DNA of 64,000 bases from Streptomyces sp. AC1-42W (GTDB lineage: Bacteria > Actinomycetota > Actinomycetes > Streptomycetales > Streptomycetaceae). The notes below the pieces were generated by a model. That model ran no database searches and was not told where the DNA came from. It saw nothing but the letters and a program-made list of their open reading frames with translations. Below, piece by piece: positions 50,843-59,319 of the stretch; within the stretch, counting starts at the first letter, position 1; every line of letters begins with the position of its first letter. A program made the translations under genes and the position numbers. The DNA lies in contig NZ_QKWY01000001.1 in assembly GCF_003248355.1 (NCBI RefSeq), positions 310,001-374,000 on the forward strand. The letters are read 5' to 3'.

Positions 50843-50975
50843 CGTTCGCACCTGCCTGGTTTGCGCTGCTCACGGCATTTTGTGACAGAACGATCCCATG
50901 TGGCCATGATGGGAGAGGGGTGCGCGGCGCACGGGGCGCCAGGTGTCGCCGATGGCGCGGGGTGAATGCACTTAA

Positions 50976-50996
50976 GTTGAGTCGGGGTGGCTCAGG
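50976..50996. promoter_or_regulatory. Degenerate HAIR operator upstream of dnaK
   Basis: GTTGAGT-N7-GCTCAGG matches the HspR site CTTGAGT-N7-ACTCAAG at 11 of 14 positions. It lies about 95 bp before the dnaK start. Confidence 0.6.
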
Positions 50997-51000
50997 TCTG

Positions 51001-51029
51001 TTGACTCCCGGAGGGGAGTCGTGCATCCT
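51001..51029 (+). promoter_or_regulatory. dnaK promoter
   Basis: TTGACT (51001-51006) and CATCCT (51024-51029) with a 17-bp spacer. The -10 end overlaps the perfect HAIR site, so bound HspR would block initiation. Confidence 0.65.
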
Positions 51030-51048
51030 TGAGTCAGATCCACTCAAG
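51028..51048. promoter_or_regulatory. Perfect HAIR operator (HspR site) of the dnaK operon
   Basis: CTTGAGT (51028-51034), 7 bp, ACTCAAG (51042-51048): an exact match to the HspR consensus, 22 bp before the dnaK start. Confidence 0.93.
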
Positions 51049-51070
51049 TAGTCATGTTGGAGGAATCGAA

Positions 51071-52930
51071 ATGGCACGTGCGGTCGGCATCGACCTGGGC
51101 ACGACTAACTCCGTCGTCAGCGTTCTGGAAGGCGGCGAGCCCACCGTCATCACCAACGCAGAGGGCGCCAGGACCACGCCGTCCGTCGTCGCCTTCGCGA
51201 AGAACGGCGAGGTGCTGGTCGGCGAGGTCGCCAAGCGCCAGGCTGTGACCAACGTCGACAGGACCATCCGCTCCGTCAAGCGCCACATGGGTACGGACTG
51301 GAAGATCGACCTCGACGGCAAGAGCTTCAACCCGCAGCAGATGAGCGCCTTCATCCTGCAGAAGCTGAAGCGGGACGCCGAGTCCTACCTGGGCGAGAAG
51401 GTCACCGACGCGGTGATCACCGTCCCGGCGTACTTCAACGACTCCGAGCGCCAGGCCACCAAGGAGGCCGGCGAGATCGCGGGCCTGAACGTCCTGCGCA
51501 TCGTCAACGAGCCGACCGCCGCCGCGCTGGCGTACGGGCTCGACAAGGACGACCAGACGATCCTCGTCTTCGACCTCGGTGGCGGCACCTTCGACGTGTC
51601 GCTCCTGGAGATCGGCGACGGCGTCGTCGAGGTGAAGGCCACCAACGGTGACAACCAGCTCGGTGGTGACGACTGGGACCAGCGCGTCGTCGACTACCTG
51701 GTGAAGCAGTTCGCCAACGGCCACGGCGTGGACCTGTCCAAGGACAAGATGGCTCTCCAGCGTCTCCGCGAGGCCGCGGAGAAGGCGAAGATCGAGCTGT
51801 CCTCCTCGACGGAGACCACGATCAACCTGCCGTACATCACGGCGTCGGCCGAGGGCCCGCTGCACCTGGACGAGAAGCTCACGCGCTCGCAGTTCCAGCA
51901 GCTCACCGCGGACCTCCTGGACCGCTGCAAGACCCCGTTCCACAACGTCGTCAAGGACGCGGGCATCCAGCTCTCCGAGATCGACCACGTCGTTCTCGTC
52001 GGTGGCTCCACCCGCATGCCGGCCGTCGCCGAGCTCGTCAAGGAGCTGACCGGCGGCCAGGAGGCCAACAAGAGCGTGAACCCGGACGAGGTCGTCGCCA
52101 TCGGCGCCTCGCTCCAGGCCGGTGTCCTCAAGGGCGAGGTCAAGGACGTCCTGCTCCTCGACGTCACCCCGCTGTCCCTCGGTATCGAGACCAAGGGCGG
52201 CATCATGACCAAGCTGATCGAGCGCAACACCACGATCCCGACCAAGCGCTCCGAGATCTTCACGACGGCCGAGGACAACCAGCCGTCCGTGCAGATCCAG
52301 GTCTACCAGGGCGAGCGCGAGATCGCGGCGTACAACAAGAAGCTCGGGATGTTCGAGCTGACCGGTCTGCCGCCGGCCCCGCGCGGGGTCCCGCAGATCG
52401 AGGTCTCCTTCGACATCGACGCCAACGGCATCATGCACGTCACGGCCAAGGACCTCGGCACCGGCAAGGAGCAGAAGATGACCGTCACCGGCGGCTCCTC
52501 GCTGCCGAAGGACGAGGTCAACCGGATGCGTGAGGAGGCCGAGAAGTACGCGGAGGAGGACCACGCCCGCCGCGAGGCCGCCGAGTCGCGCAACCAGGGC
52601 GAGCAGCTCGTCTACCAGACGGAGAAGTTCCTCAAGGACAACGAGGACAAGGTTCCGGCCGACGTGAAGACGGAGGTGGAGACCGCCGTCACCGAGCTGA
52701 AGGAGAAGCTCAAGGGCGAGGACTCCGCCGAGATCCGCACGGCCACCGAGAAGGTCGCGGCCGTCTCCCAGAAGCTGGGCCAGGCGATGTACGCCAACGC
52801 CCCGGGCGAGGGCGGCCCGCAGGCCGACGGCCAGCCGGGTGCCGGCCAGGCCCAGGGCGACGCCCAGGACGACGTCGTGGACGCCGAGATCGTCGACGAC
52901 GAGAAGGACTCCAAGGGCGGTGCGGCGTGA
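51071..52930 (+). CDS. dnaK: Hsp70 chaperone DnaK
   Basis: This 619-residue ATP-dependent chaperone binds exposed hydrophobic segments of clients together with DnaJ and GrpE. The ATPase domain has [55 protein letters not shown] and [17 protein letters not shown]; the linker [19 protein letters not shown] leads to the substrate domain with the [12 protein letters not shown] loop. The C-terminus ends in an acidic tail. ATG 51071 has GGAGGAATC upstream. It is the first gene of the HspR-controlled operon; its stop overlaps the grpE start. Confidence 0.99.
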   Translation: MARAVGIDLGTTNSVVSVLEGGEPTVITNAEGARTTPSVVAFAKNGEVLVGEVAKRQAVTNVDRTIRSVKRHMGTDWKIDLDGKSFNPQQMSAFILQKLKRDAESYLGEKVTDAVITVPAYFNDSERQATKEAGEIAGLNVLRIVNEPTAAALAYGLDKDDQTILVFDLGGGTFDVSLLEIGDGVVEVKATNGDNQLGGDDWDQRVVDYLVKQFANGHGVDLSKDKMALQRLREAAEKAKIELSSSTETTINLPYITASAEGPLHLDEKLTRSQFQQLTADLLDRCKTPFHNVVKDAGIQLSEIDHVVLVGGSTRMPAVAELVKELTGGQEANKSVNPDEVVAIGASLQAGVLKGEVKDVLLLDVTPLSLGIETKGGIMTKLIERNTTIPTKRSEIFTTAEDNQPSVQIQVYQGEREIAAYNKKLGMFELTGLPPAPRGVPQIEVSFDIDANGIMHVTAKDLGTGKEQKMTVTGGSSLPKDEVNRMREEAEKYAEEDHARREAAESRNQGEQLVYQTEKFLKDNEDKVPADVKTEVETAVTELKEKLKGEDSAEIRTATEKVAAVSQKLGQAMYANAPGEGGPQADGQPGAGQAQGDAQDDVVDAEIVDDEKDSKGGAA

Positions 52931-53577
52931 CCGAGGAGACTCCGGGCTTCGAGGAGGAGCCCGACGTCCCCTCCGGCGCCACCTCTGACGAGGCCGAGTC
53001 GAAGGACGCCGCCCCCTCCGAGGAGGAGGCGGCGGCCCCGGCCGGGGACGCGAACGAGAAGACGGCCCTGACCGCCCAGCTGGACCAGGCGCGCACGGCG
53101 CTCAACGAGCGCACCGGCGACCTCCAGCGGCTTCAGGCCGAGTACCAGAACTACCGCCGCCGTGTGGAGCGGGACCGGGTCGCGGTCAAGGAGGTCGCCT
53201 CCGCGAACCTCCTGTCCGAGCTGCTGCCCGTGCTCGACGACATCGGCCGGGCCCGCGAGCACGGCGAGCTGGTGGGCGGGTTCAAGTCGGTGGCCGAATC
53301 GCTGGAGACGGTCGTCGCGAAGCTGGGCCTCCAGCAGTTCGGCAAGGAGGGCGAGCCCTTCGACCCGACGATCCACGAGGCCCTGATGCACAGCTATGCG
53401 CCGGACGTCACCGAGACGACCTGCGTGGCGATTCTGCAGCCCGGCTACCGGATCGGTGAGCGCACCATCCGGCCCGCACGGGTCGCGGTCGCCGAGCCCC
53501 AGCCGGGGGCGGCCCCCGCGGCCGCGAAGGAAGAGAAGGCAGACGACGAGGAGAGCGGTGGCGGCGAGGAGGTCTGA
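52927..53577 (+). CDS. grpE: Nucleotide exchange factor GrpE
   Basis: This 216-residue partner of DnaK releases ADP from the chaperone. An acidic, poorly conserved N-terminus (about 1-50) leads to a long dimerising helix ([34 protein letters not shown]) and the beta domain ([36 protein letters not shown]). The GTG at 52927 overlaps the dnaK stop (GTGA). The C-terminal tail is Ala/Glu-rich, as in other streptomycetes. Confidence 0.98.
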   Translation: MTEETPGFEEEPDVPSGATSDEAESKDAAPSEEEAAAPAGDANEKTALTAQLDQARTALNERTGDLQRLQAEYQNYRRRVERDRVAVKEVASANLLSELLPVLDDIGRAREHGELVGGFKSVAESLETVVAKLGLQQFGKEGEPFDPTIHEALMHSYAPDVTETTCVAILQPGYRIGERTIRPARVAVAEPQPGAAPAAAKEEKADDEESGGGEEV

Positions 53578-53709
53578 CATTCCGTCCGATCACCTGGCAG
53601 CACACCGCCCGGCCACCAGGGCCTCCCGTCCGGCCGGTGCCAGGGGCTCGCGCCCCGGCGCCGCCCGGACGGGGGGCTCCCGGCCGGTCGTCCGGAAGGA
53701 GGGACGTCG

Positions 53710-54891
53710 ATGAGTACGAAGGACTTCGTCGAGAAGGACTACTACAAGGTTCTCGGCGTCCCCAAGGACGCCACCGACGCCGAGATCAAGAAGGCGTACC
53801 GGAAGCTCGCCCGCGAGTACCACCCGGACGCGAACAAGGGCGACGACAAGGCGGAGGAGCGCTTCAAGGAGATCTCCGAGGCGAATGACGTCCTCGGCGA
53901 CACGAAGAAGCGCAAGGAGTACGACGAGGCGCGCGCCCTCTTCGGCAACGGCGGCTTCCGGGCCGGGCCGGGCGGCGCCCAGGGCAACTTCAACTTCGAC
54001 CTGGGGGACCTCTTCGGAGGCGCTCCGGGCGGCGGCCAGAGCGGCGCCGGCGGTTTCGGCGGCGGCCTGGGCGATGTGTTCGGCGGCCTCTTCAACCGCG
54101 GCGGCGGCGCCGGTACGCGGGTGCAGCCGAGGCGCGGCCAGGACATCGAGTCCGAGGTGACCCTCAGCTTCACCGAGGCGGTCGACGGGGCCACGGTCCC
54201 GCTCCGCATGTCCAGCCAGGCCCCCTGCAAGGCGTGCTCCGGCACCGGCGACAAGAACGGCACCCCCAGGGTCTGCCCGACCTGCGTCGGCACCGGTCAG
54301 GTCTCGCGCGGCAGCGGCGGCGGCTTCTCGCTCACCGACCCGTGCGTCGACTGCAAGGGCCGAGGGCTGATCGCCCAGGACCCCTGCGACGTCTGCAAGG
54401 GCAGCGGCCGGGCCCGCTCCTCGCGGACCATGCAGGTGCGCATTCCGGCGGGCGTCTCGGACGGGCAGCGCATCCGGCTGCGCGGCAAGGGCGCGCCGGG
54501 CGAGCGCGGCGGACCGGCCGGCGACCTGTACGTCGTGGTCCACGTCGACGCCCACCCGGTCTTCGGCCGCAAGGGCGACAACCTCACGGTCACCGTGCCC
54601 GTCACCTTCCCGGAGGCGGCCCTCGGCGGCGAGGTGAAGGTGCCGACGCTCGGCGGGCCCGCCGTGACCCTGAAGCTGCCGGCCGGTACGCCGAATGGGC
54701 GTACGATGCGGGCCCGCGGCAAGGGCGCGGTCCGCAAGGACGGCACGCGGGGCGACCTCCTGGTCACCGTCGAGGTGGCCGTGCCCACCGACCTGGGCAC
54801 CGAGGCCGCGGACGCGCTGGAGGCGTACCGGAAGGCGACCGCGGGCCAGGACCCGCGGGCGGAGCTGTTCCAGGCGGCGAAGGGAGCTTGA
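53710..54891 (+). CDS. dnaJ: Co-chaperone DnaJ (Hsp40)
   Basis: This 393-residue co-chaperone delivers clients to DnaK and stimulates its ATPase. The N-terminal J domain has the HPD motif in YHPDANKG, followed by a Gly/Phe-rich region with many GGG blocks, the zinc domain with four repeats ([32 protein letters not shown]) and the C-terminal substrate domain. ATG 53710 has GGAAGGAGG upstream. It follows grpE by 132 bp and is followed by hspR after 1 nt. Confidence 0.98.
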   Translation: MSTKDFVEKDYYKVLGVPKDATDAEIKKAYRKLAREYHPDANKGDDKAEERFKEISEANDVLGDTKKRKEYDEARALFGNGGFRAGPGGAQGNFNFDLGDLFGGAPGGGQSGAGGFGGGLGDVFGGLFNRGGGAGTRVQPRRGQDIESEVTLSFTEAVDGATVPLRMSSQAPCKACSGTGDKNGTPRVCPTCVGTGQVSRGSGGGFSLTDPCVDCKGRGLIAQDPCDVCKGSGRARSSRTMQVRIPAGVSDGQRIRLRGKGAPGERGGPAGDLYVVVHVDAHPVFGRKGDNLTVTVPVTFPEAALGGEVKVPTLGGPAVTLKLPAGTPNGRTMRARGKGAVRKDGTRGDLLVTVEVAVPTDLGTEAADALEAYRKATAGQDPRAELFQAAKGA

Positions 54892-54892
54892 G

Positions 54893-55339
54893 GTGGACGG
54901 CCGACGGCGTAACCCGTACGAACTGACCGACGAGTCCCCGGTGTACGTGATCTCGATCGCGGCCCAGCTTTCGGGCCTGCATCCGCAGACACTGCGCCAG
55001 TACGACCGCCTCGGCCTGGTCTCCCCGGACCGGACGGCCGGACGCGGCCGGCGCTACTCGGCCCGCGACATCGAGCTGCTGCGCACGGTGCAGCAGCTGT
55101 CGCAGGACGAGGGCATCAACCTCGCCGGCATCAAGCGCATCATCGAGCTGGAGAACCAGGTCGCGGCGCTCCAGCAGCGCGTCGCCGAACTCTCGGCGGC
55201 CGTGGACGGAGCCGCGGCGGCGATGCGGCAGCGCGAGGCCCAGGTCCACGCCTCGTACCGGCGCGACCTGGTCCCGTACCAGGACGTCCAGCAGGCGAGC
55301 GCCCTGGTGGTCTGGCGCCCGAAGCGCCCCAAGGACTGA
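54893..55339 (+). CDS. hspR: MerR-family heat-shock repressor HspR
   Basis: This 148-residue repressor has a MerR-type winged helix near residues 17-85 (VISIAAQLSGLHPQTLRQYD, RLGLVSPDRTAGRGRRYSAR) and a coiled-coil region (ENQVAALQQRVAELSAAVDG). HspR binds HAIR sites with DnaK as co-repressor, so the operon senses free DnaK. GTG 54893 follows the dnaJ stop by 1 nt with its ribosome site inside dnaJ. HAIR sites occur upstream of dnaK (51028) and clpB (59815, 59865). Confidence 0.97.
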   Translation: MDGRRRNPYELTDESPVYVISIAAQLSGLHPQTLRQYDRLGLVSPDRTAGRGRRYSARDIELLRTVQQLSQDEGINLAGIKRIIELENQVAALQQRVAELSAAVDGAAAAMRQREAQVHASYRRDLVPYQDVQQASALVVWRPKRPKD

Positions 55340-55351
55340 CCCCGCGTCCAC

Positions 55352-55390
55352 GCGGCCCGTCACCCCGGAACCCCGGGCGTGCCGGGCCGC
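55352..55390. terminator. Terminator after the dnaK operon
   Basis: GCGGCCCG (55352-55359) and CGGGCCGC (55383-55390) with an inner CCCCGG/CCGGGG-type fold lie 13 nt after hspR and 25 bp before the end of the convergent regulator. Confidence 0.6.
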
Positions 55391-55414
55391 TTCGGCGTGC
55401 GCGCCGGACGGCGG

Positions 55415-56371
55415 CTACACGATGCCGGACCGGATGAGCAGGGCGCCGAGGTGGGTGCGGCTGGTGGCGTCGAGGGTGTGCGTGAGTTTGGCGATGTGGG
55501 CGCGGCAGGTGCGGACGCTGATGCCGAGCTTCTCGGCGGTCTCCTGGTCGGTGCAGCCGTCGGTGAGAAGCCGGGCGATGGTGCGCTGGACGGCGGTCAC
55601 GGGGGTGCCGGGGGCGGTGGTGGGCAGCGGTTCGCTGAACGGTGTGGCACGGTCCCAGAGGACGTCGTACAGCTGCGCCAGATAGCGGACGACCTCTTGG
55701 TGCCGGACCTCCAGGGCGGCACTGCGGTCGGGGGTGGCCGGCAGGTAGGCGACGCGCCGGTCGAAGATGATGAGGCGGTCGACTGCCTGCTCGGCCGTAC
55801 GGACCTGCAGGAGGTCGTCCGGCAGCTGGTTGAAGTAGGACTTGAGGTCGGGGCTGTAGCGCGCGGAGTGCTGGTAGATGTGGCGTACGCGCACGCCCCG
55901 TTCTGCCGTGGGCAGCGTTCCGGCCAAGGCCACCTCGAGGTGCTCGCGCGGGCGCGTGCTGCCGGGCTGGATGGTCAGGATCTCTTCCCCCACCTCGCGC
56001 GCGGAGGCGTTGATGGATGCCTGAATCGTCGATCGTCCCTCCAGCGTGCGGATGGCGGGAGGGGGAGGTTCGTGGTCTGCGGAGGCGAGAGGGACGAGGA
56101 CCCTGGCCAGGGAGTCGATCGCGCGCACCTGTTCCAGGATCTGGCGGGCGAGCGGGTGCAGCAGCTGGGCCAGGGCCGCCGAGGGCGGCAGGGGACGCAG
56201 CCAGAGGCTGTCGCGGGGGTCGGGCGAGAGCAGTGCGCTGTCGGTGAGGCAGGGCGCCGGCACGGCGGCGGACCGGGCGATGCCGCCCTGGTGAAGCGCC
56301 TGGGTGTAGAGACTGACGGCCTTGTCGCACAGTTCGTGGTCGCCGTGGCCGTGTCCGGACGGGGCAGACAT
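55415..56371 (-). CDS. TrmB/LuxR-type regulator, paralogue 1 of 3
   Basis: This 318-residue protein belongs to the same family as the next two genes. It has an N-terminal helical domain (ELCDKAVSLYTQALHQGG, then LRPLPPSAALAQLLHP), a middle PLD-like/TrmB sensor region (EILTIQPGSTRPREHLEVAL, RGVRVRHIYQHSAR, EQAVDRLIIFDRRVAYLPA) and a C-terminal LuxR helix-turn-helix (QETAEKLGISVRTCRAHIAK, LTHTLDATSRTHLGALLI). The ATG at 56371 overlaps the stop of the preceding paralogue (TGATG), so translation is coupled. The ligand is unknown. It is the last gene of the leftward triplet. Confidence 0.8.
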   Translation of the reverse strand: MSAPSGHGHGDHELCDKAVSLYTQALHQGGIARSAAVPAPCLTDSALLSPDPRDSLWLRPLPPSAALAQLLHPLARQILEQVRAIDSLARVLVPLASADHEPPPPAIRTLEGRSTIQASINASAREVGEEILTIQPGSTRPREHLEVALAGTLPTAERGVRVRHIYQHSARYSPDLKSYFNQLPDDLLQVRTAEQAVDRLIIFDRRVAYLPATPDRSAALEVRHQEVVRYLAQLYDVLWDRATPFSEPLPTTAPGTPVTAVQRTIARLLTDGCTDQETAEKLGISVRTCRAHIAKLTHTLDATSRTHLGALLIRSGIV

Positions 56372-57339
56372 CACCGCTCCCATCCCACGATGCCGGACTG
56401 CACGAGCAGCGCACCGAGGTGGGTGCGGCTGGTGGCTTCGAGGGTGTGGGTGAGCTTGGCGATGTGGGCGCGGCAGGTGCGGACGCTGATGCCGAGCTTA
56501 CGGGCCACGATCTGGTCGCTGTCGCCCTCGACGAGCAGACGGGCGATGCTCGCCTGGACAGCGGTGACGGCGGCGGGAGTCGGGGACGGGGCAGTGAGCG
56601 GCTTGGCCTGTGCCCACAGCACCTCGTACGCCTGGCTCAGGTAGCGAACGATCGCGGGATGGCGGATCTCCAGGGCGACGTCGCGTCGGCCGTCGGCCGG
56701 GACGAAGGCCACGGTGTGGTCGAAGACGAAGAGGCGTTCGGCCGTCTGCTCGATGGTGCGCACCTCGATGTGGCCCGGGGGCACATCGGCCAGGTACGCC
56801 TTGATGGCCGGGCTGTGGCGGGCGGGATGCTGATAGATGTGCCGTAGTGTCACGCCGCGCTCCGTCATGTCCAGGGCACGAGCCAGCGCCTTCCTGAGCT
56901 GCTCCACGGGGTGGCTGCCGACGGGCTGGAGGGTCAGGACCTCCTCCCGTGCTCCTTCGGTGGCGTTCTGGATGGCGGCGTCGATCAGCGGGAGGCCCTC
57001 CAGGACCGTGATGGCCAGGTTGGGATCGGTGCTGGCGACGGAGGCCAGCGGAGCCAGCGAGTCGGCGAGGGCGGCGGAGAGCCTGATGCGGTCGTGGATC
57101 TCGCGCGTGACAGGCTGGAGCAGATGGGCGAGAGCTGCGGAGGGCGGCACGGGACGCATCCAGCCGTCGTCCTGGGGGTCGGGGTGTACGAGCGCCAACT
57201 CGACGAGGCAGGGCGCGGGTGCGAGAGCGGAGCGGGGTATGCGGCCTGCCCTCAGCGCCTCGGTGTACGTCCTGACGCCGATGTCGCACAGTTCGAGAGC
57301 ACCGTGCGGGTGGTGCGTTTTGCCCTCGTCATTGCCCAT
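56371..57339 (-). CDS. TrmB/LuxR-type regulator, paralogue 2 of 3
   Basis: The 322-residue protein has the same three-part layout: ELCDIGVRTYTEALRAGRI and HPDPQDDGWMRPVPPSAALA; the sensor region with EEVLTLQPVGSHPVEQLRKA, RGVTLRHIYQHPARHSP and RLFVFDHTVAFVPA; and the helix-turn-helix DQIVARKLGISVRTCRAHIA. It is very similar to paralogue 1 in the C-terminal 70 residues. ATG 57339 has a G-run 6 nt upstream. A 183-bp gap with a long inverted repeat (57391-57398 / 57425-57432) separates it from paralogue 3. Confidence 0.8.
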   Translation of the reverse strand: MGNDEGKTHHPHGALELCDIGVRTYTEALRAGRIPRSALAPAPCLVELALVHPDPQDDGWMRPVPPSAALAHLLQPVTREIHDRIRLSAALADSLAPLASVASTDPNLAITVLEGLPLIDAAIQNATEGAREEVLTLQPVGSHPVEQLRKALARALDMTERGVTLRHIYQHPARHSPAIKAYLADVPPGHIEVRTIEQTAERLFVFDHTVAFVPADGRRDVALEIRHPAIVRYLSQAYEVLWAQAKPLTAPSPTPAAVTAVQASIARLLVEGDSDQIVARKLGISVRTCRAHIAKLTHTLEATSRTHLGALLVQSGIVGWER

Positions 57340-57390
57340 TCGTGACCCCCCACTTTTGGCAATGCAGCAAGATGACGGTGGTGGAAGCCT

Positions 57391-57432
57391 AGTTCCCGCG
57401 ACAGGGTGGACCTGCCGGGGGAGCCGGGAACT
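57391..57432. promoter_or_regulatory. Inverted repeat between paralogues 2 and 3
   Basis: AGTTCCCG (57391-57398) and CGGGAACT (57425-57432) are perfect complements, 26 bp apart, lying 52-93 bp upstream of the paralogue 2 start. Its arms share GTTCC/GGAAC with the site at 58522-58541, so it may be a second operator or a hairpin. Confidence 0.45.
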
Positions 57433-57522
57433 CCCCCGACTGATCAAGGGCGTTGCCATGCTCTCCCCCTTGCGTGGCGCGCCCGCCCGGCCCGGGGGTG
57501 GGGAACTTTGGGGCCGACCCGG

Positions 57523-58506
57523 TCAGGAGTCCTGATCCAGGATTCCTGACCGGGCGATCAGATAGCCGAGCTGGGCGCGGCTGGTGCTGCCGAGCGCGGC
57601 GGACAGCTTGGCCACGTGGGACCGGCAGGTGCGGACGTTCATGCCCAGGCGGCGGGCTATGGCCTCGTCCACGTGCCCCTCTACGAGAAGTTGCGCGATG
57701 GAGCGCTGAACACCGCTGATGCCCTTGGGAGCTGGATCGTACGGCAGCTCGCCCAAGAGGGGGGACGCGCGGCTCCAGAGTTGTTCGAAGACCTTGATCA
57801 AGTACATGACGAGCCCGGGATGGCGCAGTTCCAGGGCTACTTGGTCGTCGCTGCTCGCGGGGATGAACGCGACCGTCCGGTCGAAGACGATCAGTCGGGC
57901 TATGAGCTCTTCAAGGGTGCGTATCTCCACCTTCCCGTCGGCCAGCCGTTCCGCGTAGGCGAGTGTTCCCTGGCTGTGCCGGACGGTGTGCTGGTAGAGC
58001 GTGCGCATGCCGACACCCCGATGGACCACCAGGAGGGCTCGCTCCAGTCCTTCCCGGAGCCGGTCCTCTCCGCGATCGCCCCCCGGCTGGACGGTGAGAA
58101 CCTCCGTGCGGCACTCAGCGGTGGCCAGATCGAGCGCGGCATTGATCCGGTGCTTCCCTTCCAGCACCGTGATGGCGTGTGTGGTGGGAGGGACCTGCGC
58201 GCTGATGTCCATGAATGGCTCGAACGAATCGGCCAGTTCGAGGGAGCGGCGACGGCGTTCCTGGATCTCGCGTTCGATGGGGTGAAGACGCTGGGCCAGC
58301 GCTGCGGCCGGAGGGAGCGGGCGGAGCCAATCGGCGTCGTCGGGGTCCGGGTGCAGAAGGGCGAAGTCCATCAGACAGGGGGCGGAGCTTGCCTCCGCTC
58401 GAGAGATGCGACCGGAGCGCAATGCGCTGGCGTAAAGACGCTGCCCGTCGTCGCAGAGTTCGGTGATCCCATGGCGATGTGTCTCTTCTGAGTCACTTGT
58501 GACCAT
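57523..58506 (-). CDS. TrmB/LuxR-type regulator, paralogue 3 of 3
   Basis: The 327-residue protein shares the layout of paralogues 1 and 2: ELCDDGQRLYASALRSGRIS and LRPLPPAAALAQRLHP; sensor region with TEVLTVQPGGDRGEDRLREG, RGVGMRTLYQHTVRHSQ and RLIVFDRTVAFIPASSDDQ; helix-turn-helix DEAIARRLGMNVRTCRSHVA. ATG 58506 has GGGGGG upstream; an in-frame ATG at 58533 lies inside the inverted repeat of the divergent promoter and is less likely. It is divergent from the GEISW peptide gene by 111 bp and is the best candidate to control it. Confidence 0.8.
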   Translation of the reverse strand: MVTSDSEETHRHGITELCDDGQRLYASALRSGRISRAEASSAPCLMDFALLHPDPDDADWLRPLPPAAALAQRLHPIEREIQERRRRSLELADSFEPFMDISAQVPPTTHAITVLEGKHRINAALDLATAECRTEVLTVQPGGDRGEDRLREGLERALLVVHRGVGMRTLYQHTVRHSQGTLAYAERLADGKVEIRTLEELIARLIVFDRTVAFIPASSDDQVALELRHPGLVMYLIKVFEQLWSRASPLLGELPYDPAPKGISGVQRSIAQLLVEGHVDEAIARRLGMNVRTCRSHVAKLSAALGSTSRAQLGYLIARSGILDQDS

Positions 58507-58521
58507 ATCGGCACCCCCCAG

Positions 58522-58541
58522 GTTCCTGAACATACAGGAAC
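58522..58541. promoter_or_regulatory. Inverted repeat in the divergent promoter of the GEISW peptide gene
   Basis: GTTCCTG (58522-58528), 6 bp, CAGGAAC (58535-58541): perfect 7-bp arms between paralogue 3 and the peptide gene. The size and symmetry suit a dimeric regulator. Confidence 0.65.
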
Positions 58542-58617
58542 ATGATGCATCGACTCAGTGGTGTTCGTGTGCCCAGGTGAGACATCGTCTTAGGAGCGGG
58601 GGAGAAGAATTCCACAA

Positions 58618-58875
58618 GTGAGGACGAAGCTGACTATGTATAAGCGAATGCTTCGCTCGGCGCTTGCCGCCTCGTTCGTCGCTGGCCTGGGCTACGGCGT
58701 GCTGGGTAGCGTCGGCGGGATCAGTACGGGTGCGGAGGCTGCCTCCAGCCTCGGCGAGATCAGCTGGAGCACGCAGGCTGTCAAGCCGGCCGGCGAGATC
58801 AGCTGGCTCTCCCCCGCATTGGCCACACCGGGTGAGATCAGCTGGAACTCGGTGCCGACCCTCGCGGGTGCCTGA
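58618..58875 (+). CDS. Secreted peptide with three GEISW repeats
   Basis: The 85-residue product (79 from the ATG at 58636) has a Sec-type signal: basic MYKRMLRS, a hydrophobic core, and a likely cleavage site after STGAEA (residue 41). The mature part of about 44 residues is almost wholly three units of 13-14 residues, each starting GEISW (residues 46-50, 59-63, 72-76): GEISWSTQAVKPA, GEISWLSPALATP, GEISWNSVPTLAGA. The GEISW codons are nearly identical at DNA level. There is no Cys. The small protein at 58877 follows after 1 nt. Neither start has an ideal ribosome site: GTG 58618 has GGGGGAG 13 nt upstream, ATG 58636 has GAGG 12 nt upstream. The pattern resembles precursors that yield several copies of one signal or core peptide. 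Confidence 0.82.
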   Translation: MRTKLTMYKRMLRSALAASFVAGLGYGVLGSVGGISTGAEAASSLGEISWSTQAVKPAGEISWLSPALATPGEISWNSVPTLAGA

Positions 58876-58876
58876 C

Positions 58877-59197
58877 ATGACCACCCCGCCGGACGACCGG
58901 ACCTTCCGGCGTGAGATGGCGACCGCCTACCGGTCAGGGTGGCATTTCATCGACCTCGTCACGGCTCTGCCCCACCGTGGTGACTCGTTGATGGTCACCC
59001 TGTTCGGCGACCCGGTCGTCGTCGCCCGCGAGGACGACGGAGAGGTCCGTGCCTACCGTTGCCTCCGCAAGCCGCGGGGAGCGCCGCAGCCGGTGCGCTG
59101 CGCCATCCGCTACGACATGATCTTTGTGAATCTCGCACAGCGTGACCACCAGCTGTTCGAACCAGAAGCCATTTCCGCCACCCCCCGCAGTGCCTGA
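58877..59197 (+). CDS. Rieske-fold-like small protein lacking the cluster ligands
   Basis: This 106-residue cytoplasmic protein aligns by eye with the N-terminal part of ring-hydroxylating oxygenase alpha subunits: GWHFIDLVTALPHRGDSLMV, LFGDPVVVAREDDGEVRAYR, and IFVNLAQRDHQLFEP. At the places where the two C-x-H pairs should stand it has CLRKPRG and CAIRYD, so no [2Fe-2S] cluster can be ligated in the normal way. ATG 58877 is 1 nt after the stop of the GEISW peptide gene, so the two are co-translated. It may bind the peptide or a modifying partner. The resemblance is from pattern reading only. Confidence 0.7.
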   Translation: MTTPPDDRTFRREMATAYRSGWHFIDLVTALPHRGDSLMVTLFGDPVVVAREDDGEVRAYRCLRKPRGAPQPVRCAIRYDMIFVNLAQRDHQLFEPEAISATPRSA

Positions 59198-59240
59198 GCG
59201 ATCCCCCGTCGTTCCACGTCGCTCAGACACTTCCCCCACA

Positions 59241-59279
59241 CAACGGCGCCACCGTGACCTGAACACGGTGGCGCCGTTG
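59241..59279. terminator. Terminator after the GEISW operon
   Basis: CAACGGCGCCACCGTG (59241-59256) and its exact complement (59264-59279) give a perfect 16-bp stem with a 7-nt loop, 44 nt after the stop and 40 bp before the convergent PPOX gene. Confidence 0.9.
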
Positions 59280-59319
59280 TGCTGTGCCGGGACGGGAGCG
59301 CCGCGCGCGGCCCGCCCGC

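Noticed and set aside
58753..58845. GEISW-coding repeats as a CRISPR array or simple DNA repeat
   Set aside because: The period follows codons (39 bp), the repeat lies in one reading frame behind a signal peptide, and only the GEISW part is conserved.
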